26,472 bases of DNA from positions 1 to 26,472 of the forward strand of contig BOBG01000016.1 in the NCBI GenBank assembly GCA_026002265.1, given 5' to 3'. A model generated the notes under the pieces. The model had not been told where the DNA came from, did no database searches, and was given only the letters and a program-made list of their open reading frames with translations. Shown here piece after piece: positions 16,002-23,015 of the stretch; position 1 is the first letter of the stretch, and every line of letters starts with the position of its first letter. A program made the position numbers and the translations under genes. The stretch is from Spirochaetia bacterium (GTDB lineage: Bacteria > Spirochaetota > Spirochaetia > Treponematales > Breznakiellaceae).

Positions 16002-16388
16002 TTAGTCCTGCTGGGCAAATGTTAAAATATAGCCGTTACAATCTTCAATGGCAAAATCAGTTGATCCTTGAGGCGTCTTATGTACCTCTTTGGCAATTTT
16101 TGCCTTTCCTTTAACTTTTTCATATAACTTGTTCACATTAGTTACATGAATATACAAAGTTAAACAGCCGCCCTGCGAGAAATTTTCCAACTGGGGGTAT
16201 TCTTCTTTTATGCTTTTTTCTTCCTGAAACGAAATAATAACACTATTTGCGTTTACCATGGCAAAAACAAAAGGGCCATTTTCAGGAACCGTTGCCAAAA
16301 CATTAAAACCGAGGACATTTTTATAAAAATCAACGGTTTTTCCAACATCCTTTACCATTAAATTGGGCATAAGATCTTTAAAGTCCAT
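16002..16388 (-). CDS. VOC (glyoxalase/bleomycin-resistance fold) protein
   Basis: A 128-aa single-domain vicinal-oxygen-chelate protein: two beta-alpha-beta-beta-beta halves, starting DFKDLMPNLMVKDVGKTVDFYKNVLGFNVL and ending GSTDFAIEDCNGYILTFAQ. Members of this size bind small hydrophobic compounds or metals and include fosfomycin/bleomycin resistance proteins and glyoxalases; the substrate here cannot be told. The C-terminal glutamate position of many metalloenzymes is replaced by D/N (EDCNGY), so metal binding is uncertain. AAGGAG precedes the ATG. It has its own promoter and operator-like palindrome (16405-16437). Repeat E lies upstream; its own downstream repeat is missing, with IS debris in its place. 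Confidence 0.85.
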   Translation of the reverse strand: MDFKDLMPNLMVKDVGKTVDFYKNVLGFNVLATVPENGPFVFAMVNANSVIISFQEEKSIKEEYPQLENFSQGGCLTLYIHVTNVNKLYEKVKGKAKIAKEVHKTPQGSTDFAIEDCNGYILTFAQQD

Positions 16389-16404
16389 TTTTTTCTCCTT
16401 GATT

Positions 16405-16437
16405 AGGTATCATATACCTTAAGTATTTTTATATCAA
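16405..16437 (-). promoter_or_regulatory. VOC cassette promoter with operator-like palindrome
   Basis: Minus strand TTGATA (16432-16437), 17-base spacer, TATGAT (16409-16414). The -10 lies inside the palindrome AGGTAT-CAT-ATACCT (16405-16419), so a repressor bound there would block the polymerase. Confidence 0.6.
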
Positions 16438-16476
16438 CCCTACTATATATTTTACACAAATTTTAGCTCCTATGTC

Positions 16477-16606
16477 GCATAACGTGGAAGCTATACGACG
16501 TTTTGCGGTTGCGTTGGAGGCTTTGCTTGCAAAGACTAGCAAGCCGCAAAATGTGGCGTTAGCCCGAACAGCGTACCCGCTGTAAAGCCTAAACCGTGTG
16601 TTAAAT
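16477..16606 (-). repeat. attC-like repeat E, complete, 130 bases
   Basis: Outer boxes GCATAAC (16477-16483) and GTTAAAT (16600-16606). Interior: GAAGCTATACGACG, stem TTTTGCGG/CCGCAAAA, and the stem ACAGCG-TACC-CGCTGT (16568-16583), which occupies the place of GGGCGC-TACT-GCGCCC in repeat D with different bases but intact pairing. An IS630-type transposase scrap starts at once on its right. Confidence 0.75.
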
Positions 16607-16612
16607 ATAGTA

Positions 16613-17169
16613 TACCCTTGCTCTTTCAAGGGCCTGTATTTGCGTCTTTTCATCCACACAAAGTATTAATGCGTTGTCAGGCGGATTCATATACAACCCG
16701 ACAACATCCCGTAATTTTTCTTCACATTCAGGATCATTGCTGTATGAATAGTATGATTGTATATGCGGTTTTATCCCATTATTCCGCTCACTTTATTATG
16801 ACTAATACCAACACGTTTAGCAAGTTTCCGTGTGCTCCAATGCGTAGCGTCTTTTGAGTTCTCGTAGCATGCGATGTCTATTACTTTGTTTTTTATTTCT
16901 TCACTTATCGGCGCTGTTCCAGGTTTTCGTGTCTTGTCATGCAACAACGAATCAACCCCGGTTTCATTATACCTTTTGACATACGATGTTATTGTGTTGA
17001 TATTGATCCCCAAGTACTCTGCTATATCGGTCGGCGTCTTTCCATTTGCCCGATGCAGAACAACTTGCAATCGAATAGCATATTTGTGCTCAATATGTCC
17101 GCTCTCAAGTAATTGCTCCATTAAAATTTTGTCTTCCGTAACTAGTGCTGCTTTTATTTCGTTAGCCAT
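16613..17169 (-). pseudogene. IS630-family transposase fragment
   Basis: The minus strand from 17169 encodes 132 residues of the N-terminal helix-turn-helix region: HIEHKYAIRLQVVLHRANGK, TPTDIAEYLGININTITSYV, LLHDKTRKPGTAPISEE, DATHWSTRKLAKRVGISHNKV. A frameshift near 16775-16790 follows, then SYYSYSNDPECEEKLRDVVG, LYMNPPDNALILCVDEKTQI and QALERARV, the IS630 catalytic-domain entry with its first aspartate (CVDEK). The rest of the DDE domain is missing; the sequence breaks off at repeat E. It occupies a gene position in the array but has no intact product. Confidence 0.85.
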
Positions 17170-17214
17170 AACGAAAGTATAATTTACTTTCTGTTATTTG
17201 TCAATTACACCACA

Positions 17215-17279
17215 CTAGAAACGCTATGGCGCTTCTTTATCGCAAAATAAAACCGTCATAAACAACTGGAACGTTAGAT
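17215..17279 (+). repeat. attC-like repeat F, half copy in opposite orientation
   Basis: Read on the minus strand it matches repeat J: GCATCTAACGTTCC, TTTATGACGGTTTTATTTTG, CGATAAAGAAG, then an arm that still pairs (AGAA.CGC with GCG.TTCT around CATA). Outer box GTTAGAT is at 17273-17279. The half that should face the cassette gene is missing, and IS630 debris lies there. Confidence 0.65.
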
Positions 17280-17298
17280 GCAATTTGCCCTAACTTGG

Positions 17299-17328
17299 TT
17301 GACAATAAAATAAAAAATATAATAAAAT
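17299..17328 (+). promoter_or_regulatory. Cassette promoter of the ProC-like gene
   Basis: Consensus -35 TTGACA (17299-17304) and TAAAAT (17323-17328) with an 18-base spacer, 20 bases inside the cassette from repeat F. A TATAAT at 17318 is also present but only 13 bases away from the -35. Confidence 0.6.
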
Positions 17329-17344
17329 ATGTATGGAGGAAAAA

Positions 17345-18175
17345 ATGGTTAAAAACATTGGCATTATTGGTTATGGAAGCATGGGAAAAATGCTTCTTGA
17401 TAAATTTATTGAATCAAAAACCATACAGGAATCAAATATATTTATTTCAAACAGAACCTTTGAAAAAATAATAAATTTAAATAAAACATATTCAAAACTA
17501 AATATTTGTAAAAATAATATCGATGTAGTAAAAAATGCAAAGATATTATTTATTTGTGTAAAACCATTGGAAATTAAAAATGTCTTAACGGAGATAGTTG
17601 AATATCTTGGTTCCAATGTTCACATTATTTCATTAAACGGAAGTGTGTTATTTAATCAAATTGAAAAAATATGTATAAACCATAAAATATCAAAAATAAT
17701 CCCGAGCATAATAGCAGAAGTAAATCAATCGGTAACGTTAGTATGTCATAATGCCAATGTAAATATCAAAGACAAGGAAGCAATAAATAATTTATTAAAA
17801 TGTTTTGGAACCATTATGGAAATACCTGAACCGGAAATGGGTATGGGGTCTGAATTGACAAGCTGTATGCCTGGTTTTATTGGTGCAATATTTAAAGTTA
17901 TAACAGAAGAAGCCGTAAAACATACATCAATATCTAAAGAAAAAATAATAGATATGGTTATAGCAACAATGTATGGGACAGGGAAATTATTATTGGAAAA
18001 AGAAATGACCTATGATACATTAATAAACAGGGTAGCGACCAAGAGAGGGATAACCGAAGAGGGGACAAAAATCATTGAAAATAAATTGCCGGAAATTATT
18101 GAAGAAATGTTTATAAAAACGTTAGAAAAAAGAAGAATAACAACAGAAAAAGCAAATAATGAATTCAATATATAA
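17345..18175 (+). CDS. Pyrroline-5-carboxylate reductase-like oxidoreductase (cassette)
   Basis: A 276-aa NAD(P)-dependent oxidoreductase of the ProC family. It has the Rossmann loop IGIIGYGSMGKMLLDKF at the start, FISNRT at the end of the second strand, FICVKPLEIKNVL, HIISLNGSV, IIPSIIAEVNQSVTLV, and a C-terminal helical domain with GSELTSCMPGFIGAIFKVITEEAVKH, then RVATKRGITEEGTKII, corresponding to the ProC dimer region (typically SP.GTTIEG; here RGITEEG). ProC makes proline; cassette carriage and the changed C-terminal motif mean the substrate is uncertain. The frame also opens at ATG 17333, but GGAGGA at 17335-17340 fits ATG 17345. Strongly AT-rich. It runs rightwards, opposite to most cassettes, with repeat G following its stop by 17 bases. 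Confidence 0.82.
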   Translation: MVKNIGIIGYGSMGKMLLDKFIESKTIQESNIFISNRTFEKIINLNKTYSKLNICKNNIDVVKNAKILFICVKPLEIKNVLTEIVEYLGSNVHIISLNGSVLFNQIEKICINHKISKIIPSIIAEVNQSVTLVCHNANVNIKDKEAINNLLKCFGTIMEIPEPEMGMGSELTSCMPGFIGAIFKVITEEAVKHTSISKEKIIDMVIATMYGTGKLLLEKEMTYDTLINRVATKRGITEEGTKIIENKLPEIIEEMFIKTLEKRRITTEKANNEFNI

Positions 18176-18192
18176 AAGTACGGGCAAACTTC

Positions 18193-18304
18193 GCCTAACA
18201 GGACTGTATATGCTTCGGGCGCAGTAGCGGCTTGGCCTACGAAAAAACGCAGTCGGCCTACGGCCTTTGTGCGTTTTTTCTCCGGTACATTTTTCACGTT
18301 AGGC
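18193..18304 (+). repeat. attC-like repeat G, complete, best-preserved pair, 112 bases
   Basis: Outer boxes GCCTAAC (18193-18199) and GTTAGGC (18298-18304) belong to a perfect 10-base pair TTCGCCTAAC/GTTAGGCGAA. Interior arm GAAAAAACGCA (18241-18251) pairs perfectly with TGCGTTTTTTC (18270-18280), enclosing GGCC-TAC-GGCC. Orientation is reversed relative to repeats A-E, in step with the rightward gene before it. Confidence 0.85.
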
Positions 18305-18322
18305 GAAATAGAAATTGAATGA

Positions 18323-18351
18323 TTGACAATTTTGAAAAAACTATATATAAT
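18323..18351 (+). promoter_or_regulatory. Cassette promoter of the M28 peptidase
   Basis: Perfect TTGACA (18323-18328), 17-base spacer, perfect TATAAT (18346-18351), only 18 bases after repeat G. Transcription would begin near 18358, which rules out the upstream ATG at 18319 and supports the start at 18373. Confidence 0.85.
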
Positions 18352-18372
18352 AATCGAAAAGCTGGAGGAAAT

Positions 18373-19521
18373 ATGTTGAAATTTTCAGAATTGTGTATTG
18401 AAAGGCCATTAGGCACAAAAGGGAATCATGAAGTATTAAAATTATTGTATAATGAGTTCAATACATTAAAATATAATATTATTGAATTGCCATTAAACTG
18501 TATTGTATGGGAATCAAACAATTCATTTGTTGAGCAAAATAATAATAAAATAGAAATATTTCCAAGTCCTTTTTCAAGAAACCTTAAAGGTAATTTTCTG
18601 TTAAAATATGTATCTACATTTACTGAATTATCAAATATAAAAAATTATGATGGCATTTTGATTTTTGTTAATGAATTGTCAAAAAACAGTGTAATGGCAA
18701 AAAATTATCCGTTCTATTTTCCCGATGAAGATAAATTGTTATATGAAACTTTTGAAAAAATAAATCCCAAGGGAATAATAACAATTAGCGGGCAGGATCA
18801 GGCGTCGGGATTAAATCCTTTTCCGGTATTTGAAGATGTAAATTTAGAAATACCCACGGCTTATGTATCATCATTGGGCAATATCACGGAAAAGAATGAA
18901 ATATCTATAGAGATTAATTCAAAAATATATAAGGAAAAATCAAAACAACTTATTTTCAGGAAAGAAGGTTTGTCGAAAGACATTATTTTAATTGCAGCAC
19001 ATATGGACAGTAAATATAATACTTGTGGCGCAAATGATAATGCCGCCGGTTTATATACATTGTATGAAACCACCAATTTAATAAAAGATAAAAAATACAA
19101 TTATACAGTAGAAATCGTACCTTTTAACGGGGAAGAGAGTCCTGAAGCATCTGGAGAATTAGCGTATTTAAATTATTTGGAAGAAAATAGTTATAAAATA
19201 AAATCTGTTATTAATATTGACGGACCCGGACATATTGGTTCAAAGAATATGTTTTCATTTTTCAATTATGAACAAGATATTCAGAATGAAATTGTTACAA
19301 TTAATAATTTATTGGAAGGGGAACAATGGTACTCTGGGGATCATGTGATATTTGCTTTTCAAAATATCTCATGTATTGCAATAACTTCAAGTGATATGTT
19401 TACGGATTCAATAAAATTAACCCATACAAAAATGGATAAAGAAGAAATTGTAGATATAAAATTATTAAGTGCATTAAGTAAATCAATAGTCAATATATTA
19501 GAGATAATAAATGGAAAATAG
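18373..19521 (+). CDS. M28-family zinc peptidase-like protein (cassette)
   Basis: A 382-aa protein of the M28 aminopeptidase group, which cleaves N-terminal residues with two zinc ions. Ligand motifs are visible: AAHMDS (His and Asp), GANDNAAG (bridging Asp), NGEESPEASGE (catalytic and ligand Glu), INIDGPGH (Asp) and THTKMD (His). No signal peptide, so it should act in the cytoplasm. An N-terminal part of about 190 residues (ERPLGTKGNHEVLKLLYNEF onwards) holds the usual protease-associated insert. The frame opens at 18319, but the promoter lies inside that extension and GGAGG precedes ATG 18373, so 18373 is the start. AT-rich like its ProC-like neighbour. Repeat H follows the stop by 20 bases. 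Confidence 0.85.
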   Translation: MLKFSELCIERPLGTKGNHEVLKLLYNEFNTLKYNIIELPLNCIVWESNNSFVEQNNNKIEIFPSPFSRNLKGNFLLKYVSTFTELSNIKNYDGILIFVNELSKNSVMAKNYPFYFPDEDKLLYETFEKINPKGIITISGQDQASGLNPFPVFEDVNLEIPTAYVSSLGNITEKNEISIEINSKIYKEKSKQLIFRKEGLSKDIILIAAHMDSKYNTCGANDNAAGLYTLYETTNLIKDKKYNYTVEIVPFNGEESPEASGELAYLNYLEENSYKIKSVINIDGPGHIGSKNMFSFFNYEQDIQNEIVTINNLLEGEQWYSGDHVIFAFQNISCIAITSSDMFTDSIKLTHTKMDKEEIVDIKLLSALSKSIVNILEIINGK

Positions 19522-19541
19522 TGTAAAGCAATTTTTACTTC

Positions 19542-19588
19542 GCCTAACAGGACTGTATATGCTTCGGGCGCAGTAGCGTATGTTATGC
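19542..19588 (+). repeat. attC-like repeat H, 47-base hybrid between convergent cassettes
   Basis: Left part GCCTAACAGGACTGTATATG then CTTCGGGCGCAGTAGCG is the gene-side half expected after the rightward M28 gene. It then joins directly to TGTTATGCGAAG, which is the gene-side outer box expected after the leftward antitoxin gene (19605). Two gene-side ends are thus fused tail to tail with no interior. Confidence 0.7.
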
Positions 19589-19604
19589 GAAGTTTGGGCG
19601 TACT

Positions 19605-19874
19605 TTATACTATTCTTACTTCTAATTCTTTTCCCATTGCAATTGCAATTTTATTTAAAAATTCCAATGATGGATTATAATTCCCACTTTCTAGTCTTGA
19701 AATATTGGATTGCCGTGTTCCTACCAATACCGCCAAGTCCTTTTGTGTTAAATTTTTCTCTTTTCTAGCCATTATTATTTCTTCAATAATTTTATATTCG
19801 GCCTCATTGTTTTTGAGTTCCTGAAGAACTTCGTCGTTCTTTAAAATTACCTTTTTGGCTTCATCCCACTTCAT
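19605..19874 (-). CDS. XRE-type antitoxin (HigA-like)
   Basis: An 89-aa helix-turn-helix protein: KNNEAEYKIIEEIIMARKEK, then NLTQKDLAVLVGTRQSNISR, LESGNYNPSLEFLNKIAIAMG, ELEVRIV. It is the antitoxin and autorepressor of the pair with the gene to its right; the ATG overlaps the toxin stop in ATGA, and the toxin-first order is that of HigBA. A palindrome over the promoter (20242-20257) is the likely operator. Intact although the toxin is frameshifted. TA pairs are typical integron cassettes and help hold arrays together. Confidence 0.88.
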   Translation of the reverse strand: MKWDEAKKVILKNDEVLQELKNNEAEYKIIEEIIMARKEKNLTQKDLAVLVGTRQSNISRLESGNYNPSLEFLNKIAIAMGKELEVRIV

Positions 19875-20232
19875 TTTTCCTTCCTCGTTATATAATCTTT
19901 CATTCGGTTTAAGGCTATATCCAATTCTTTTGACGGTGTTTTCATCGTCTTTTTTTGGAAACCATGCAATAATACACTATGGTTTTGATAGTGCATAAAA
20001 TAGAATATCCTAAAGGCATTAGAAGCAACTTCTATTCGTAATTCCCATAACACATTATATTTTTCTCTTTCCATTTACGAACATGGGGTAAATGTAATTC
20101 ATTCCCAAACTTTTTCAATAATTCTATTTCCCTATATATTTTTGCCTGTTGCTTTGGGTTTAATGATAATATGAAATCAAGAACGGGTATTTTACCGTCT
20201 ACTTTTTCATACAGTTCGACTTCATATTCCAT
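19871..20232 (-). pseudogene. RelE/HigB-type toxin (Gp49-like), one frameshift
   Basis: Two overlapping frames make one toxin of about 120 aa: MEYEVELYEKVDGKIPVLDF, ILSLNPKQQAKIYREIELLKK, FGNELHLPHVRK (first frame), then MEREKYNVLWELRIEVASNAF, RIFYFMHYQNHSVLLHGFQKK, TMKTPSKELDIALNRM (second). This is the order of phage-derived Gp49-like/HigB mRNA interferases (KL...LWELR...FRIFYF...VLLHGF.KKT.KTP..EI..A). The join lies at 20074-20076, where one A is missing on the coding strand (CGTAAATGG instead of CGTAAAATGG). As given the toxin would be truncated after PHVRK; a single-base sequence error is an equal possibility. Confidence 0.82.
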
Positions 20233-20238
20233 AAATTC

Positions 20239-20268
20239 AATATATCATATGTGATATTATTTTGTCAA
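20239..20268 (-). promoter_or_regulatory. Toxin-antitoxin promoter and operator
   Basis: Minus strand TTGACA (20263-20268), 18-base spacer, TATATT (20239-20244). A palindrome ATATCA-TATG-TGATAT (20242-20257) covers the -10 and spacer, a natural place for antitoxin autorepression. Confidence 0.65.
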
Positions 20269-20320
20269 GTGTTTTTCTTGATTTTTTATATTATTTTCAA
20301 CAAAATTTAGCCCAAATTTC

Positions 20321-20447
20321 GCCTAACGTGAAAGCTATACGACGTCTTTGCGGTTACGATAAGGGAAACCGCAGGTTTCTAGCAAAATAAAACTGTGGCG
20401 TAGCCCGAGCCGGCTCCTGCCGGCGCAGCATAAATGCCCTGTTAAGC
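20321..20447 (-). repeat. attC-like repeat I, complete, 127 bases
   Basis: Outer boxes GCCTAAC (20321-20327) and GTTAAGC (20441-20447). Interior: GAAAGCTATACGACG, arm GGAAACC-GCA-GGTTTC, and the stem GCCGGC-TCCT-GCCGGC (20409-20424), in the place of the TACT stems of repeats B, D and E. It follows the leftward lipoprotein gene (stop 20504). Confidence 0.8.
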
Positions 20448-20503
20448 GATCGTAAAATCTGCGACGCAAGCCGTCCGACACGGACGGCGGACGGTCAGCT
20501 ATA

Positions 20504-21172
20504 TTAAAACTGCCGGATAACTCGAACCAAGTAACTCTTATCCTTAGCGCCATAGGGGACGCTACCACTTTGGTTGCCATTGCCAAAATCCTGTCCCCAC
20601 GCATGAGTGCTACCCGCCTCTGTGGAAGACCAGTACCAATCATTTTGAAAATTTCCCAAGTTGTTTTGTTTAAGGTTTATATACATGAGATTTAACTCAC
20701 CCTGACTTGGTAGAAACCAGTCGGTATAACCACCATAAGGGCGTCCATCACATATATGCACAGCTTTACCCGTTTCACTAATCGTTTCTAGGTACGCTAA
20801 AATGAGTTGCGTATTCTTCTTACCGGTACCGATAGCATTACCTGTTCCACTCACATTTTTGATATAAGCTCCCCAGGGGGCGGGAAGCTCTATTGAGCTT
20901 GGTGCCGCTTCTAAATAGCGCCATCCGTTTGAAACAACACTTTTGTCGTAAAAAATGAGTCCGCCGGCGGAACCGGTATCGCCCACTTCATACACCGTAC
21001 TAGTATTGTTATCAGTACCATTACTATCACCAGTACCGGTGCCGGTATTATTACCAGTGCCATTATGTCCGCCAGTGGGATCATCGCATCCGGTAAAAAC
21101 CAGACTGAGTGCCAGCACCATTGCCGACATTCCCACGAGGAGCATTTTGCTCCAACTTTTTGTAGTTTGCAT
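20504..21172 (-). CDS. DUF1566-type lipoprotein
   Basis: A 222-aa lipoprotein: N-terminal signal SKMLLVGMSAMVLALSLVFT followed by the lipobox cysteine (LVFTGC), then a linker of about 35 residues almost only G, N, T, D and S, then a folded domain with GLIFYDKSVVSNGWRYLEAAP, GKAVHICDGRPYGGYTDWFLP, SQGELNLMY and WYWSSTEAGSTHAWGQDF, ending LVRVIRQF. This Lcl/DUF1566 domain occurs in large surface-protein families of treponemes; its binding partner is unknown. AGGAGGG precedes the start. The leader 21173-21287 holds a GGCGG/CCGCC hairpin (21242-21259) but no clear promoter. Repeat I lies downstream. Confidence 0.85.
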   Translation of the reverse strand: MQTTKSWSKMLLVGMSAMVLALSLVFTGCDDPTGGHNGTGNNTGTGTGDSNGTDNNTSTVYEVGDTGSAGGLIFYDKSVVSNGWRYLEAAPSSIELPAPWGAYIKNVSGTGNAIGTGKKNTQLILAYLETISETGKAVHICDGRPYGGYTDWFLPSQGELNLMYINLKQNNLGNFQNDWYWSSTEAGSTHAWGQDFGNGNQSGSVPYGAKDKSYLVRVIRQF

Positions 21173-21287
21173 AACTACCCTCCTATGGTAAAAACCAATG
21201 GAGTTAAACGTTGTATTTCACAAAACCGGTTTTCGATTAAAGGCGGTACAGATGCCGCCATTCTTCATATTTTTCAGGTTTTATGTC

Positions 21288-21363
21288 GCTTAACGTTCCG
21301 GGCGTTTATGACGGTTTTATTTTGCGATAAAGAAAATACCATAGCATTTTCTAGCAAAATAAA
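21288..21363 (-). repeat. attC-like repeat J, half copy
   Basis: Outer box GCTTAAC (21288-21294), then GTTCCGGGCGTTTATGACGG. One complete arm: TTTATTTTGC (21316-21325) pairs perfectly with GCAAAATAAA (21354-21363), and inside it AGAAAAT (21331-21337) pairs with ATTTTCT (21346-21352). The homology ends exactly at the base of this arm, where the methyltransferase-nuclease gene begins; the gene-side half is missing. Confidence 0.7.
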
Positions 21364-22879
21364 TTTGTTCTTTCTACAACTCCGTTAATTTTCAATTTTA
21401 TAACTTCTATATTTTCTAGCCCGTCATTGTCTACAACTTTTACTGCAATAATATGTGAACCGGCTTTAAAGTTATATTCTTGCTTACCATTTTTGTCGAG
21501 TAGTATTTGTGGTTTAAATCTTTTTGTTTCATCATAGTTAAAATCCCAACTATAAAATTCTATCCCGACAGGACTTTCTCCTACGGCTATAAATTCTATT
21601 TGCCGTTCGCCTTTTTCGTTCTTTGATAATTCATTTACTTGAACACCAAGAGCAGGTTTAACCGCTATTGGTATTATTTCTTCGACACGGACTAATTTAA
21701 TAATTGTATCTTCTTCTGTGTTAAGCCGTGAAACTTCCTCTATCGCTCCCCTGCCAAAAGAAAAGGCGATAATGTAACCGACAGGTTTTTTGCCATTTTT
21801 ATTTCTTTCAAAAAGATTTTTGTCATATCGCTGAACTGCCGATAGAAAATTGTCTACAACATTACGCCCAATACTGTCTGAACGTTTTACTTGAATAGGT
21901 GTATTGTCTTGTGTTCGTCCGTCCAGTCCAAAATCACCGCGCTGTTTTACATTCCCAATCCCGCCGAATTGCCCCACAATCCATGTTTCAAATTCAAATG
22001 CGTCTTTGTAGCGCAGTGTATCATAATCGTATTTATGCAACTGCACCGTATACGAATTGCTAAGCAAATCTGATGCTGCTTGTAAACGTAATTCTGTAAC
22101 TTTAACCGCTTGTACTGATTGATCGATTCCTAGCCAGTTTCGGTTAAGTTTTTCTGCGGCTGCAATAGTCGTACCACCACCAACAAACGGATCGAGTATA
22201 ATATCATCAACGGAACTTGCCATTTTTATTATTCGTTCAAGTAAGGCAATAGGTTTTTGGGTCGGATAACCAATCCATTCCCGTGAATTACCTTTTAACA
22301 TTGGAATATCCCACCAATCTTCAGACAATTTTCCGCCTTCTTTTAGTTCCACAACGCCACATCTGTCATTTTGCTTGCATTTGCCGCATATCCAGCTCTT
22401 GCCAAACTACTTGCCGCATACGGGATTTTTATATCATTTCCATTGAAAATCCATCTTTCCTTAGAGTACCAAAATATAGTATTGTGTAATCTCGATAATT
22501 GTTTTTGTTTCGGTGCAGATGGTCGTTTGTAGCACCAAATAATCTCATTTCTAAAATTATTCTCTCCGAATATCTTGTCTAATATGTAAACCCGTATATA
22601 TGCATCTGTGTGCCAGTCGCAATGTAAAAATATACTGCCTGTATTTTTTAGTATGCGATGCATTTCAATTACACGTTCTTTTAACCATTCAATGTAGTGG
22701 CTAATGCCACCTGCCCATCTGTCCTGAAAATTTCTGATTTCGCCGGTATCGCCCCAAATGACTTCGTAGTTTTTGTTGCTAAAAAAGGGTGGATCTAGGT
22801 AAATCAGATCAACGCTTTCCGCATCAATGTTTTTTAGTATTTCGAGATTGTCTCCGAGAATAAGTTTGTTTATAGACAC
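21351..22879 (-). pseudogene. DNA methyltransferase-nuclease fusion with PKD-like tail, one frameshift
   Basis: One gene in two frames joined at 22343-22352, about 500 residues. N-terminal: beta-class methyltransferase with motif IV LDPPFFSNKNYEV (residues 29-32 DPPF). Second frame: WIGYPTQKPIALLERII, motif I DPFVGGGTT (54-62). Next, at 121-170, FETWIVGQFGG, RGDFGLDGRTQD and PIQVKRSDS look like an Mrr-type PD-(D/E)xK nuclease (D144 with IQVK at 153-156). C-terminal residues about 266-323, FYSWDFNYDE..., YNFKAGSHIIAVKVVDNDGLENI, resemble a PKD/Ig-like domain. It would methylate DNA and perhaps cut it, like a single-chain restriction system; specificity unknown. Start is GTG 22879 without a good Shine-Dalgarno. 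The last eight residues (VERTNLFC) and the stop come from repeat J, so the natural C-terminus is lost. A paralog is at 24931-26446. Confidence 0.75.
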
Positions 22880-22911
22880 ATTTTATTTTCATAAATTATC
22901 TGTAGATGTTC

Positions 22912-22963
22912 TCCGTTTTCGCGTCGCTAGGACGGCGGCGCAGCGTATACAGTCCTGTTATAT
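22912..22963 (-). repeat. attC-like repeat K, half copy
   Basis: Keeps the gene-side end: GACGGCGGCGCAGCG, GTATACAGTCCT and outer box GTTATAT (22957-22963), followed by the GTACGGACGTACTCCATT flank and the stop of the BstYI-like gene. The far half, and the usual promoter region of the methyltransferase cassette to its left, are absent. Confidence 0.65.
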
Positions 22964-23015
22964 GACGTACGGACGTACTCCATTCTTTTTATATATTTTA
23001 TTAGGACTTTATTAT

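Noticed and set aside
16429..16659. 76-codon frame across repeat E
   Set aside because: Its first codons are frameshifted IS630 sequence and the rest is repeat DNA; no gene signals.
18319..18372. Upstream ATG of the M28 frame
   Set aside because: A perfect promoter lies within this stretch and the Shine-Dalgarno fits ATG 18373.
20335..20643. 102-codon frame across repeat I and the lipoprotein 3' end
   Set aside because: It is an out-of-frame shadow; the lipoprotein frame has a signal peptide, lipobox and family motifs.
21242..21259. GGCGG/CCGCC hairpin as a terminator or riboswitch for the lipoprotein gene
   Set aside because: Stem is only 5 bases, no T run follows, and no known riboswitch pattern surrounds it.
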